64,000 nt of DNA, from assembly GCA_023213315.1 (NCBI GenBank), contig JAKCPI010009310.1:62001-126000 (forward strand), in the 5' to 3' direction. The first letter of the stretch is position 1; each line of letters starts with the position of its first letter. A model generated the notes under the pieces. The model was not told the origin of the DNA. It searched no databases and saw nothing but the letters and a program-made list of their open reading frames with translations. This stretch comes from Euborellia annulipes. Its lineage: Eukaryota > Arthropoda > Insecta > Dermaptera > Anisolabididae. Below are positions 22,820 through 34,500 of the stretch, piece by piece. Position numbers and translations under genes: made by a program.

Positions 22820-23012
22820 ATGTTGAAAGTAGCAGCAAGAAGAAAGAAAAGCAGCTAGTATTTATTTCATTTATTTATTAGGCTGACGTTTCGGTCTCGG
22901 TTGTAGCTCTGAAGATGGTCTCGACTGAGACCTAAACGTCAGCCTAATGGGTATTAAATAAATGAAATAAATACTAGCTGCTTTTCTTTCTTCTTCCTGC
23001 TACTTTCAACAT
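22820..23012. repeat. Foldback with hammerhead-like core
   Basis: Arms 22820-22900 and 22930-23012 are near-perfect inverted copies (TGTTGAAAGTAGCAGCAAG against CTTCCTGCTACTTTCAACA). The loop is the hammerhead-like sequence itself. Confidence 0.88.
22903..22950 (+). ncRNA. Hammerhead-like motif, one core change
   Basis: CTGAAGA (22909-22915), helix II GGTCTC/GAGACC with a GACT loop, then TAAA (22933-22936) where GAAA is expected, then CGTC. The inverted left arm keeps GAAACGTC on the minus strand, so the ancestral arm had the intact core. Confidence 0.5.
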
Positions 23013-23019
23013 CTTCTAT

Positions 23020-25180
23020 CCAGTATAAATCTACTTTTCTCCACAAAAATAGTCTAAATTAATAATAATTTGATTAAGCATAGAATTTGATTCATTGAAT
23101 TCTGCTAAATATTTATTAGTTTTTCAAAAAATTTCTTCAAAATATTTAAAAAAGTTTCAGCCTTTTTTAAGACATTTTAAAGTTAAATTTATTTTTACTA
23201 TAATGAATAAATATATATAAACAAAAAATTTCCCCTCTCCCAACTAAATCACATTAAAGAAAAAGGTGACTTTTGACTCTTATAAAAATATCTCAAATAT
23301 ATAATATTTTAGAATTATTGTCAAATGACAAATCAACGTATATAATAAATACTACTCTGGGTATCTCAATGGCTTTAATATAATATCATATATAAATAAA
23401 TAAATTAGGAGTTGAAAATCCCATTTCACTGTGCGGTTGAAAAAAAAAAACCTAATGAATTTAATATATAAGCTTGTTATCGTTTGTAAATACTAGCGTA
23501 TTTATTGTAGCCAGCTTTTATTTCGAAATAGCTTATCAACCTGGCGCTTCCAAAAACTATTTTATTCTATATTTTTTAGAAGGTTCCATGAAAGTGATAA
23601 CGTATTTATCTAATTATTGATTATAGAAATAAAAAAAAAATCAAAACCTAATAATTTCATAATCAATAATTTTTAAATGACTATTATCTATTAAACTTTT
23701 ATTTACTATTTCTAACTAAATAATTAGATAAATCAAAAAAATTTTTACTTGTATTCCAAGCCAGGATTTGGTTTTTTATCTTCCATTTTAAACGAAATAT
23801 TTTATTTTGGACAATCAAAAAAATTTATATAATATATATATACATATATATAAATAATTTAAAATAAACAACAATTGATGTATTTATTAGCTTTGATAAA
23901 AGACATTAATACCAAAAGAAAAATCAAAATATTAACGATCCTCACAATATCTAAAAATAGCTGAATCAAAATGCAAATTTTGAATAAAATAAATATATCT
24001 CAGCATTTATTTTAATGCATGTTTATAAAACCCATAATACATTTTAAGCTATTATGAATTACAATAGCCAATATTCTTCATTGCCATTTTTAATTTATAA
24101 AAAAGTAAATTTTTTGTTAAAATTTTCTTTAATTGTATATTAAATGATTAGTAAATTATAGAATTTAGGCCATAATAAATAGGGAATCAGTTAATTCAAG
24201 AAATTATTTTTTTTTTAATATAGGGAGTATTAATAGATGGGATGTTTTATTTTAAATTCATCCCTAATTTAGCTTAAAAATAAATTCTTGAGATAATGAA
24301 AAAATTAATTTCAGACAAAATTATATTGAATAAATTTTTAAATGGAAATTAAGAATAAAAGCCTTATATTGTAAAAATTTCTATGTTGTTCAATATCTTA
24401 AAAGACTGGTTTGAATGAATGAATGTGCCATTTATTTTCAATTTTATTTAATACAAATATCTAGAATTTATCAAAATATATATTTATATCCCTTTCTGAT
24501 ATATATATATAATTTTGATAAAGTCAAAAGGAGGAGGACATGGAACATGTATTGTCTGTGATTTGTAATGATGGCTTCTTGCTATTTGAAAGATGCCAGA
24601 ATTGATATGTTGAATTTTCTGTAATGTATTGGAACATACACACATGCAAATATTTAAATTTTCTTTATTTTCCATCTCCTATTTAAAAAATGACTCCTTT
24701 TTATATATCATGTTTCTGACACCTTATAAGGCTTATATTTTTATTTAGGTAAAATATTTGCTATTTGTTCCTCTTCCTTTCTTGAGTTTATTATTAGTTA
24801 GTAGGCCCTACATATTATATTCATTATAGTTATCCTTTCATACAGTATTACTAATTTCCTTTTTCTCCTTTCAGAAAAATTTTCCCATCTCCGTTAACAG
24901 TGCTTCCCAATCTTTTCAATACTATGGGCCATCTTGTTGCTCTTGTTGTTGGAGAAACTCTTGAAAATTAAAACAACAAAATTTAAAGGTCAGTTCATCT
25001 TTTTATGTTGACTTAAAAACTCCTTTTCTTTATATAATAATATAATATGTTCCCTTCCCATTTTGAAATTTTCTTATGTCTTTCTTTATACGTTTTTTGT
25101 TAAACCTAAAGAAATATGTGGGATAATGGAATAAAGGATTATTTTAGTTTAACTTTTTTATTCTTACCTATATACAATGA
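23020..25180. other. AT-rich intergenic stretch
   Basis: No gene or clear element. A patch at 24875-24986 is bounded by CTCCTTTCAG and AAAG|GTCAGT and so resembles an exon, but has no long frame. Confidence 0.45.
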
Positions 25181-25184
25181 CCAG

Positions 25185-25895
25185 GGCCTTAGACAGATTT
25201 CACGGGCCCCGGGGCTGCTTAATAATACGCCCCCCCCCCCCACCCTAAAAGTTTTTTCTAGTTTGTGATAGGCTATTGTGGCCTTCACGCCAACAATTTT
25301 TTCAACAGTTTTTGACACAATTTTTGAAACAGTTATACATAGCTTACAATATTTATTTAAATAAAAAAGTTATTTAAAAATTTTTCGGAGGGCCCTCCGG
25401 GCCCCAGGGATATAGCCCCCAATTTCACTTTCCGGCTCTCCCTTCCATAGAGCCAATGTTAAATCCCTATAGGGATGTTAATTTTGATTCACAAGGGCAG
25501 GGGCGCCGGAACGAATTTGAATCAGGGGAGGGGGGCAAAAAATTTTTTTTTAGAAAATTAAAATTATTTAATATGTTCAAATAGTATAAAACAAAAACAA
25601 ATCTACTATAAAACTTTAAAAATTTTAAATAAAATCACAATTTTAACAAAATTAAAATTTTAAAAAATTTTCTAGTGATTTTATCAAAAATTTTTGGAAA
25701 ACATTTGGAACAAAATGAATTTCTTACTCTTTTAATTTTTTTAATTTAGAAGATTTTATTTTTCAAAAGTAAAAATATATCATTTTTAAAAATAAATGAA
25801 ATAAAAGAAGACATAATGCCCCCCCCCCCCCCCTATAGGATGCCAGGGGGGAGACAATGTACTCTTCCCCCCCCCCCAGTTACGGCGCCTATGAA
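25185..25895. mobile_element. Decayed hAT-like elements with G/C runs
   Basis: An element at about 25499-25892 has ends CAGGGGCGCCGGAAC and GTTACGGCGCCTATG with C and G runs inside; I could not match flanks. A second, more decayed GC-rich patch (GGGCCCCGGGGC, CCCTCCGGGCCCCAGGG) lies at 25185-25420. Confidence 0.45.
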
Positions 25896-26186
25896 CTCTA
25901 TTATCCTTTTGTTGTAAAAAACAATTGTATTAAACAAATATGAACTCCAGAGGGAGCGACAAATGGACTTTAGCATATATGCGGCATATTCTTAAATTCG
26001 ACCCTTTAAACAATCTCCGATTGTACTGAAACTGGAATATTTCTATTTATTTTAAGTATTTGTATATTTTTAAAGGGTCACGCCTTAAACAATCTTGAAA
26101 ATGTAAAATTAGAGCCACTTTATTGCAAATTAAAATTTATTTTTCTGTATATCTCTAAAACTATGCCTGATGGGCCAAAACTGATG

Positions 26187-26439
26187 CAAGGGCGGATTAA
26201 TGCAAGTTTGTCGGGGGGGGGGGGCGGTTTTTTATTTTTTTTATTTATAGACAGTGTCGGCATCTATGGCCATTTAGACCCCTTTCCTATTTATTTAAAT
26301 TGATTGGTAACAAATTCAATTGAAATTAAAGAGCGGAAATCATAATTTCTTTAGATTAGTTTTTATAACATTTTGAATTTCGGGGAGGGGGGGGGATCGC
26401 CCCCACCGCCCCCCCCCCCCCCCCTTTAATCCGCCCCTG
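26187..26439. mobile_element. hAT-like MITE with perfect 8-bp target duplication
   Basis: Ends CAAGGGCGGATTAATG and TTTAATCCGCCCCTG are inverted. AACTGATG stands immediately outside both ends (26179-26186 and 26440-26447). G and C runs of 10-17 bases lie just inside the ends. Interior has the SINE-core-like word CGGCATCTATGGCCATTTAG. Confidence 0.85.
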
Positions 26440-26449
26440 AACTGATGGG

Positions 26450-28865
26450 ATTTTTTGAATCAGCGATACCCATATACTCAAGAATAGCTCATAATACCCC
26501 AGAAAACAATTCACTGTTGAACAGTGTTGATTAAGAAACAGATTAAGATATCTTAATGAATTGTAATATTTATTTTGAAGATAATGTGTTTACTACATTT
26601 TATTTTTTAAATTCTTTTATATATTTTTTATGCACCCGAGTCTGTGCGCCCCTTGACCTGCTGCGCTCCCCCCCCCCCTTACGGGGTCTGCGGGGGTGTT
26701 GTTTACACCTCTGCCTCTCTCATTAAATTTATCACATTTTTTGTACTTAAGGCTTAAATATCTATTTAGTTTTGGATTGGTTCCTATAGTTTCCTATAGG
26801 GAGAGGGGGGGGGGAGTGTTTGAATCCTTAATCATATCAACAAACTATGACGTCTAAGTAATTCCTGTAAAAAATAAGGATGTTTGATTGAAAATGAACA
26901 ATAAAGGAAATAAATATTTTTCTTTTTTTATATGAACAAGATTAATTTCTTTAACATAGATATAATATATATATATTCCATTTTTTTAGTCATGATTTTT
27001 ATTGTTTTTAATAATAATTCACATTTTTTTACTTACAGAGCGTACACAGATTTTTGAACTCGATTCGAATTATTATTAATTATATATATATATTTTTTTT
27101 TATCAATGGTCATTTAAACAAACATTCAATCGTACCACGAATGGGTTTTTTTTCTACAAACACACAAAACAAGATTTCACACAAGCATACAAAACGTATA
27201 CGCCTTCCGACATATGAGTTTGTCAGTCCGTCCATTTCCATACCCGGAAATATACTAAAAGTACAAAATACAATCGATTATTTTCACAATATTATTATTT
27301 ATGTATATATACTTATATATTTAATCAATTTCTTATATAATTGTATATATACATATATATATTTATTTGGTATTTTTGTAATGGAATCGTTTTTAGTGAT
27401 TTAAAAATCATTTAATCCCAATTGAGTTTATTTGCAGGAAAAAATATAGTATCAGGATTGAATGACTTTTTTATCTTTTAACATTTTATAAGGATAGGCC
27501 ATTTTTTTAATTTTTAGTTTTGATATCAATAATATAAATTTGTACATCAATTTATTTTTTTCTTAAATTAAAATAGTCTAACAGGAAAAAAATTTCATTT
27601 TTTTTAAAGGTCTTTTTTCGGCATCTAAGGCCATTTAGACCCTATTTATTTCAAAAAATTTCACTTTAAACAAAATGTCTTCTATTTTTGAAGAAAAAAA
27701 AAAAATTAATAAGCTCTTTTAATTGAATAAACGTGAAAATTTTATTTTTGAAATCGATAAAAAAATATTTATAATTAAAATGATAGAATGATTTTTGTAA
27801 GATAATTTTTGAAATGTATTATTTTTTCATTTTTTGTTATAAAAGATTTTTTTTTCAGATTTTTTTCTTGAATTTTTGAATAAATTAAATAAATAAATAA
27901 TCCTAGAGAAGACATTAATATTTTTTTTTTTCTTCTAAATCTAACATTTATTCATATTTAATATAAGAATATAAAAAAATCACATTCAAAGTTGATTTTT
28001 TATAAATTCAATAAAGCCATAATTTTGGACTATGAACGAAAAGAATTCATAAAAAAATCTTTTCATAGTAAAAATTGGTCACATTTTTATTCTGATTTAA
28101 CAAAAAATCTAATCTTTTTTTTTTTAAATATATATATTTTTTTTATTTTTTTTTTTTCATTTTTTTCATTAATTACAAAGCCTTCGATCCGAAGATTGTT
28201 TTTAAATACTTGTCTGCCCATTTTAAGGCAACGTTTGGTGTCTTTTTTTTACTTTCATCGCTTTTTTCTCATACGAGCGTATATAAATTATAATTCGAAA
28301 TACGAGTAAGATATTTTTAAAATATCTCGTATCGTTGTGTTGTTTATTATCAATCGGATTAATTTTTTTTTTTTTTTTTAATAAATTATTATTAATGAAT
28401 AGGTTTATTCTTTAAGAAGGAAATTTTTATACATCTATAATTATTTACATTTTTTAACAAATCTTTTTGGAAGAAATCAGTCAAAAAAGAAAGGTACAAA
28501 AATTGATTCTTTTGAGTAATTTTGCAAGGTTAATAAATAAGTAAGCGCCATTTATGATAAAAATTCAATTCGAGACTCCAGATAGTTTTTATAATTTTAT
28601 TTTTTGTAAAATATATATATTTTAAATAATAATAAACTAGAAGCAAAATTAATTAATTAAAATAATATATTTATGAAGTTCTTTGTTCACGGGTTGGTTC
28701 ATAATACTTACAATATTAGTAGGTACTGCCCAGTGAAGGGGGAGAGTCAGAAAAATCAAACCCCCTCCCCATCAGAGACAAATCCTGGTTGCACCACTAA
28801 TACTGTCCTTTAATTCCAAAAGTAGAAGATAAATCAAATATATAAAACAATCGAGGGGCAAATTT
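26450..28865. other. AT-rich intergenic stretch
   Basis: C and G runs near 26660 and 26808, a fragment of the CGGCATCTAAGGCCATTTAG core at 27618, long A/T tracts. Two open frames (27054-27404 and 27992-28309, plus) are Ile/Phe/Asn-rich by composition and I do not call them genes. Confidence 0.5.
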
Positions 28866-28872
28866 AAAGATA

Positions 28873-29130
28873 CATGGGCGTAGCCAGGGGGAGGCAGGGG
28901 GGCCTTCGCTCCCCCCTGGCTTGTCCTAAAAATAAAAACAAACAAACAAACAAACAAATATATATTTTTCCCAGTGGGAATTTTTTTTAACGCCCCAATC
29001 CACTACATTAATTTACTTTTTTTTTATTTAAATAAATAATTAATAATCTATGTATATATTAATTGCAAACCCCCCCCTCTCGCTTTGACGAGGGGTTGGT
29101 CCCCCTAACAAGATTCTGGCTACGCCCATG
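28873..29130. mobile_element. hAT-like MITE (CATGGGCGTAGCCAG ends)
   Basis: Inverted ends CATGGGCGTAGCCAG and CTGGCTACGCCCATG; perfect 8-bp target duplication TAAAGATA (28865-28872 and 29131-29138). G/C runs inside both ends. Confidence 0.88.
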
Positions 29131-29633
29131 TAAAGATATATAATATAAAAAAAAATGCCTTTTTAAATAAAAATTAGGAAGAAACCATATCTACCATATC
29201 CCAAAATTTATATTTTTCTATCTATAGTTGATTAGTCGTTATGTTCATCAGAATCTTTGCCCGTTAGTATAAGTTTATTAATGACATGTTTAATATCAGA
29301 ATTTCAACATAAATTTATTCTTGCTATCTATTACAATTTGCAAGGAATTAACATCGAAATTCTACATTCCACCATTATATAATAAGCTTTTAATGCCAAT
29401 ACATTGATCTGATAATGGGACACACACTGTATATAGGGATATGCAGATATCAGCGCAACAAATTTTTCCGCAGGATGGAAAACTTTGGTTCCGCAAAGGA
29501 AAAAATGTTCCGCAAAAAATTTTGTGTGAAAAAAAATTTAGTTTCTTAAATAAAGAATTTTCCGCAGAAAAATTTTTGAGTTCAAGCACCCCCCGACAAA
29601 ATTTCTATATACGCCCCTGATTATATTGTACAC

Positions 29634-30078
29634 CAGGGTTGTCCAACTTCAAGTGCCAGAAAGGCAGCTTTAAAAAAAGTAAAAATGCTGTTTGGAGGGC
29701 CGCATTATAAAGGACTTGGTATACAACTTTAATAGTGAGTTTTTATAGGTATGGTATTCAAAGTAAATCGCGTTTGTAAGTTATTATTATTTCAATTTAT
29801 TCAAAAATTATAAAAAAATTAGTGGAAAATTTGAGGATGTTGGTTTTTTATTTTAATTTACTGTATATGTATATGACCTATAGAAAATCTCTATCTTTTA
29901 TTTTTTCCCCTTCATTATCTTCAATTTTAGTAAAAGTCTAATAAATTTCTGCTATCCAGGCAAAAACAGCTATTGGGAATTTTCCAAAATAGCATAAGGG
30001 AAATTTATACATTTAGAGGCAGCGAAAAATCACCTCCCGGACCGCATGCGGTCTTCGGCTTCATGTTGGACAGCCCTG
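29634..30078. mobile_element. hAT-like element (CAGGGTTGTCCAAC ends)
   Basis: Inverted ends CAGGGTTGTCCAAC and GTTGGACAGCCCTG. Left flank TTGTACAC, right flank TTGTCAGT: only four bases agree, and the right flank runs into another element start (CAGTGCCGGATTACCC at 30083), which may have landed inside the target duplication. Confidence 0.65.
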
Positions 30079-30602
30079 TTGTCAGTGCCGGATTACCCAT
30101 TAGTGTAGGAGTAGGCGATCGCCTATGGCCCCACGCTTTTTAGGAGCCTCGCAACATTAGATTTTTTTAAACTCTTTTTCGGCAGCTTAAGCCTTTAGGC
30201 CCTGTCCCCATTTATTTAAATTGTTTGGAAGCCAATTCAATTAAAATTTTGCGGATGCGAACCCCCCTGGTAAAAGTGGCAAGGATCGCTGGGGAGTATA
30301 TATAATTATTTTTCGGAGAGGGGTCCCAAACTCATTTTTGAAGATATATAACCAAAGAAAAATAGTCATATTATTTTATGGAGCCAATTTTGAGAAAATA
30401 AGAAAAAAGTTAAATAAGTGCAGTACCCTTTGACCGATTTTATTCAAATCTTTAGCGGTGCAAACCACGAGATCTTCTATATTAATATTATTTAGGCGTG
30501 CAGAGAAACATAGAAAGAGGCAGGCCATTTTGCGGGACTCATTTTTCTCATAACGTTTCCATCAAAATTTTGACTAGATCGCAATACTTTATAAATTACA
30601 AG

Positions 30603-30912
30603 CAAGGGCGGATCCAGAGGTGTTTCTCGTGGGGGGGGGGAGGGTAATCTGGTGTGACTCGTCGGACAGCCCACTATTTTTTCTTAATTTCAGTAATTTA
30701 AAGGCGCATTCTATACTTGTTTGCCAGAATATAAATACAAATCAAATTTTTAAGTATTAATTTTTAAAATTTTACATTAAAAATGAATTTTTTTTCGAAA
30801 AAAAAGGTATTTTTTTCAAATCTCGCAGGGGGGTAATTACCCCCTTTACCCCACCCCCCTCCTTACTATTGCTACTTTCTCAAGCCCCCCCCCCCCTTTG
30901 TATCCGCCCTTG
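30603..30912. mobile_element. hAT-like MITE (CAAGGGCGGAT ends)
   Basis: Inverted ends CAAGGGCGGATCCA and TGTATCCGCCCTTG; perfect 8-bp target duplication ATTACAAG (30595-30602 and 30913-30920). G and C runs inside the ends, as in the copy at 26187. Confidence 0.87.
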
Positions 30913-31598
30913 ATTACAAGTATACTACATTTAGAGGATAGAGAAAGTAAACATATACGAGATCACTATACCTTCCCCAAACAAGTATACTTGCTACATT
31001 AATGAATTTTTGATGAAAATTCTGATATTATTTCGAATTAAAGGACTGTACTTTTAAACCACCTTCATTTTAAAATTTATTTTATTTTTTTTCTCTTGAT
31101 AAGAAAGAATAATAATAAATATTTTTTTATAAATGTTCAATACTTATTTATTTTAAATTAGGAAAATAAATATTACAATAAATTAAGTTTGATTAATTTT
31201 CTTCTTTAATTAATAAAGGAGAAAATAATATTTTGTCCGATTTTTTTTTTTTTCAAGTTTTTTATTTTTTTGAAACAACACGATGTCTCATTACAGTGAG
31301 AGAGATTGAACTAAGAACTTTATATATTTATAATTATTTATTTATTTACAGGCAGTCTAAAACGATCGTTTCATCAAACAATATTTTTGTTTTTTTAGAT
31401 GCCGCGTTATGGTGCGACTTTTGAAGACAACAAGTGTTGATTTTTTTGGCGAAGCTGTAAAAATACCACTCAACTTAGCCTCTCATTTCTCTCAGACACA
31501 ATTACCATATTATATATATATATATATATATATTTATATACATATAGAGAAATAATTTGAAAGAGTCATTTGGCAAGAACATAATGTGGAACGAACGC

Positions 31599-34500
31599 TC
31601 ATACACAACTCTCTGGACCCGGTATCGAGTTTGATATAATAGTACGCTCTTTTCGCATGCTGCCGTTGTTCGCCGATTGAGTAATTTTAGCGGATGGCGA
31701 CTCATCCCAAACACTAGACGTTGGGATTCTGTTCGAAGATGCTACCATACTAGGACAACGGTAGATGCCAGCCCCTGTGGAGGGGGCCGCCGTTGAAGAA
31801 ACAGGCGACAGTGAAGATACCGGCGTCCCGGGTGACATCTAAAAAAAAGAAGGTAATTTGAAAAATCTCTAGTTAATGTTTTGAATTCTCGGCGGGTTTG
31901 GGCATTGGTGATTATAAATTTCTTAAGAATAAAGAGATGGGGGATTATATGCAAAGACTCAAGCAAAAAAGTGAAATATGATCATGAGTTAGCCGATCTA
32001 CCCAATATGTTTTCAGGATTCTAGATAAACTAATTTTTTTTTAAATTGATAAATAATCCATGGCGTAGCGAGGGGGGGGGGGGCAAGGGGGTCATCATGC
32101 TCCGGGCGCTACTCACAAAGGGGTGCCAAATGGTCCGCAAAACAAAAAATTGCGACATTTTTTGTCTCAAATTTAAAACCTACCTTAAACCTATGACTTT
32201 ATTTATTTTACTTTATTTATTTATTAATTTGCGAGTATATTTTACATATAATATTATATGGTTTTCGAATGGGGGGGGGGGGAGGGCGCTAAAAAGGTAA
32301 TGTGCCCCGGGCGCGAGTTAAGCTCGCTAAGCCACTGTAAATAATACAATTATAATGGGGTTTTTATTTTTTTCAAAATTATAAATAAAAATCTATGTCA
32401 TATCTTTTTTATTATTAAGTTATTATTTATTTTTATTTTAAGATCTTATATCAGCGTTTTCCAAACTGTGAGGCGCGCCTCCCTAGGGAGGCGCGGACTA
32501 GTCTAAAGGGAGGCGCGAATATTGGCCACCAAGATCAATTTTCCAAATGATTGCTAGTTTTATAAATAAAATAATAAAATAATTTAGAAAATTCTGGGAC
32601 GGAGTTTTTAATTTAGTATTAAAAATTTTTGTTTTTGAATTATTTTATTAAATGTGTGTGTGTGGGGGAGGGGGGGGGCGTCATACGATTAAATATTTTT
32701 AAGGGAGGGTTGTAACATAAAGTTTGAAAACCACCTGGCCCTAAGTAAGACTCATACTAGAAAATTATACTATGTGTAAAACCCAAAGGCGGATCCAGGG
32801 AAGTTTCTCAGGGTTTTAATTTTTTTCTGACTAGTCGCGAAGCTCGCTGAAGGCGATAGCATTGTTAATTATTTTATTTATTAGGATTGGATAAGGGGTT
32901 GAAAAATTGAAAAAAAAAAAATGTTTTTAAAATTTTTTTTAGCTAAATCGAAGTCAAATAAATAGAAAACATTTAAAAAATAGCGTTTATTATTATTTTA
33001 TTATATTAAGGGTTGATTAGGGGGGATGAAGGGTTGATTATTTGAGAAAGGCCTTGGAATATTCCAAATCACTTGTTGACATTCTTTTTCAGCTCTAAAT
33101 ATAGTTAGATAAGAGCAAAAGGTATTTTTTTACTTTTAATAAAAAGGGAATTGTTATTTTCATCTGTTTTATTCCTATACAAAGAGAGAGAGACAAGTCT
33201 ATCTCTCGTTCAGTCGAGTGCGCGGCCTGCCGGCAGGCGCTGTTCTTTTTTGTGTTTAAAGTGAATCAAAGTGAATAATTAATATAGTGTAACCCACCCT
33301 GACCACTCCGTCAGCCAACACACCCTCTTGAGAGTCTTATTAAAGGTAATTATTATGCATTTTATCGTTGAAAAGAAACATATAATTTGATTGCGAAAAA
33401 CGATTCTTTTGAATATGAAATTAAATATTTTGTATTTCACTAAGGGTAGAGGGAGAATATAAGCTGTTGAAAGGGGGAGGGGGAGTTTACGTGTCACTGA
33501 AAAAAAAATTAGTTTTTTATTTTTTATCTTAGGTTCACCATTATTTACCATTATATAGGTACTTTCTATATGGCCTATATTTTTGTTAATCAAATTTCCT
33601 TAATATACTTTTACACAGGGGTGGATTAAGGGTTGAAAATTAAAATAAAATAAAAATTAAAATAATTATTTATAAATGTATTCAAATTATTTTGAGAGTA
33701 ATTTCGCGGTGAAGGCTCGCATTTCCTTAAAGAGGGGGTTATGCCCCATCCCCTATAATGCGCAGGGATATTAATGTTTTTTAATATTTTACTAAAAATT
33801 AAGTGCATTCCGTTTGAGTTAAAATTTATATTCACTATTTAGCAAATAGGATATTGGGGTAGAAACATTTTAATGTCATTCTAAAATTTATTATTACTGG
33901 GGCGGAATTAATTTTTGAAGATATCGAAACTCTCATAAAGAGATAGTAATAACACTGGGTAACTTAGAAACCCATCGAATCCCGTGCAGAATTTTGTAGG
34001 GATTTTTTTCATTAGGTAGAAAAATAAAATATGATTAGTCCACTTAGAATTTTACTGGGGTGAGTTACCGCATCTTTTTGTATAAAGAACTAATCTCAAT
34101 TCGGATTTGAATTTTTACTTTCTCTTACCTATATGTATAAGTTAATATACATATATATAGAGAGAAAGTTTTGGATTCATGTCGAAAATTCGATGTCGAG
34201 ACTTTAATGGATATACACGTTTTGAGGGCCCCTGAATCCAAAAAAGTGGTTTTCCCGACATGTTCTGTCTGTGTGTCTGTTTGGGTTCAATTTAAAGCAT
34301 GAAGGAATTGAGCTAGGAGGTTGAAATTTTATATTTAATTTAGGCACCCCCCCCCCCCCCCCTAGGGCGTGAAAATAAGATTTGAAAAAAATATTTTCCT
34401 TCAGGAATGAAAGTTAGAAGAAAACGCAACCAGAATGTTTTCTTTAAAAATATATTTTAACAGCTTACTTTTCGGCCTTGGTCAAAGTCATCCTCGGATA

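Noticed and set aside
24875..24989. Isolated exon
   Set aside because: Acceptor and donor look good but there is no long frame, no partner exon and no composition change.
27992..28309. Phe/Ile-rich membrane protein
   Set aside because: Composition simply reflects T runs; no conserved motif or start context.
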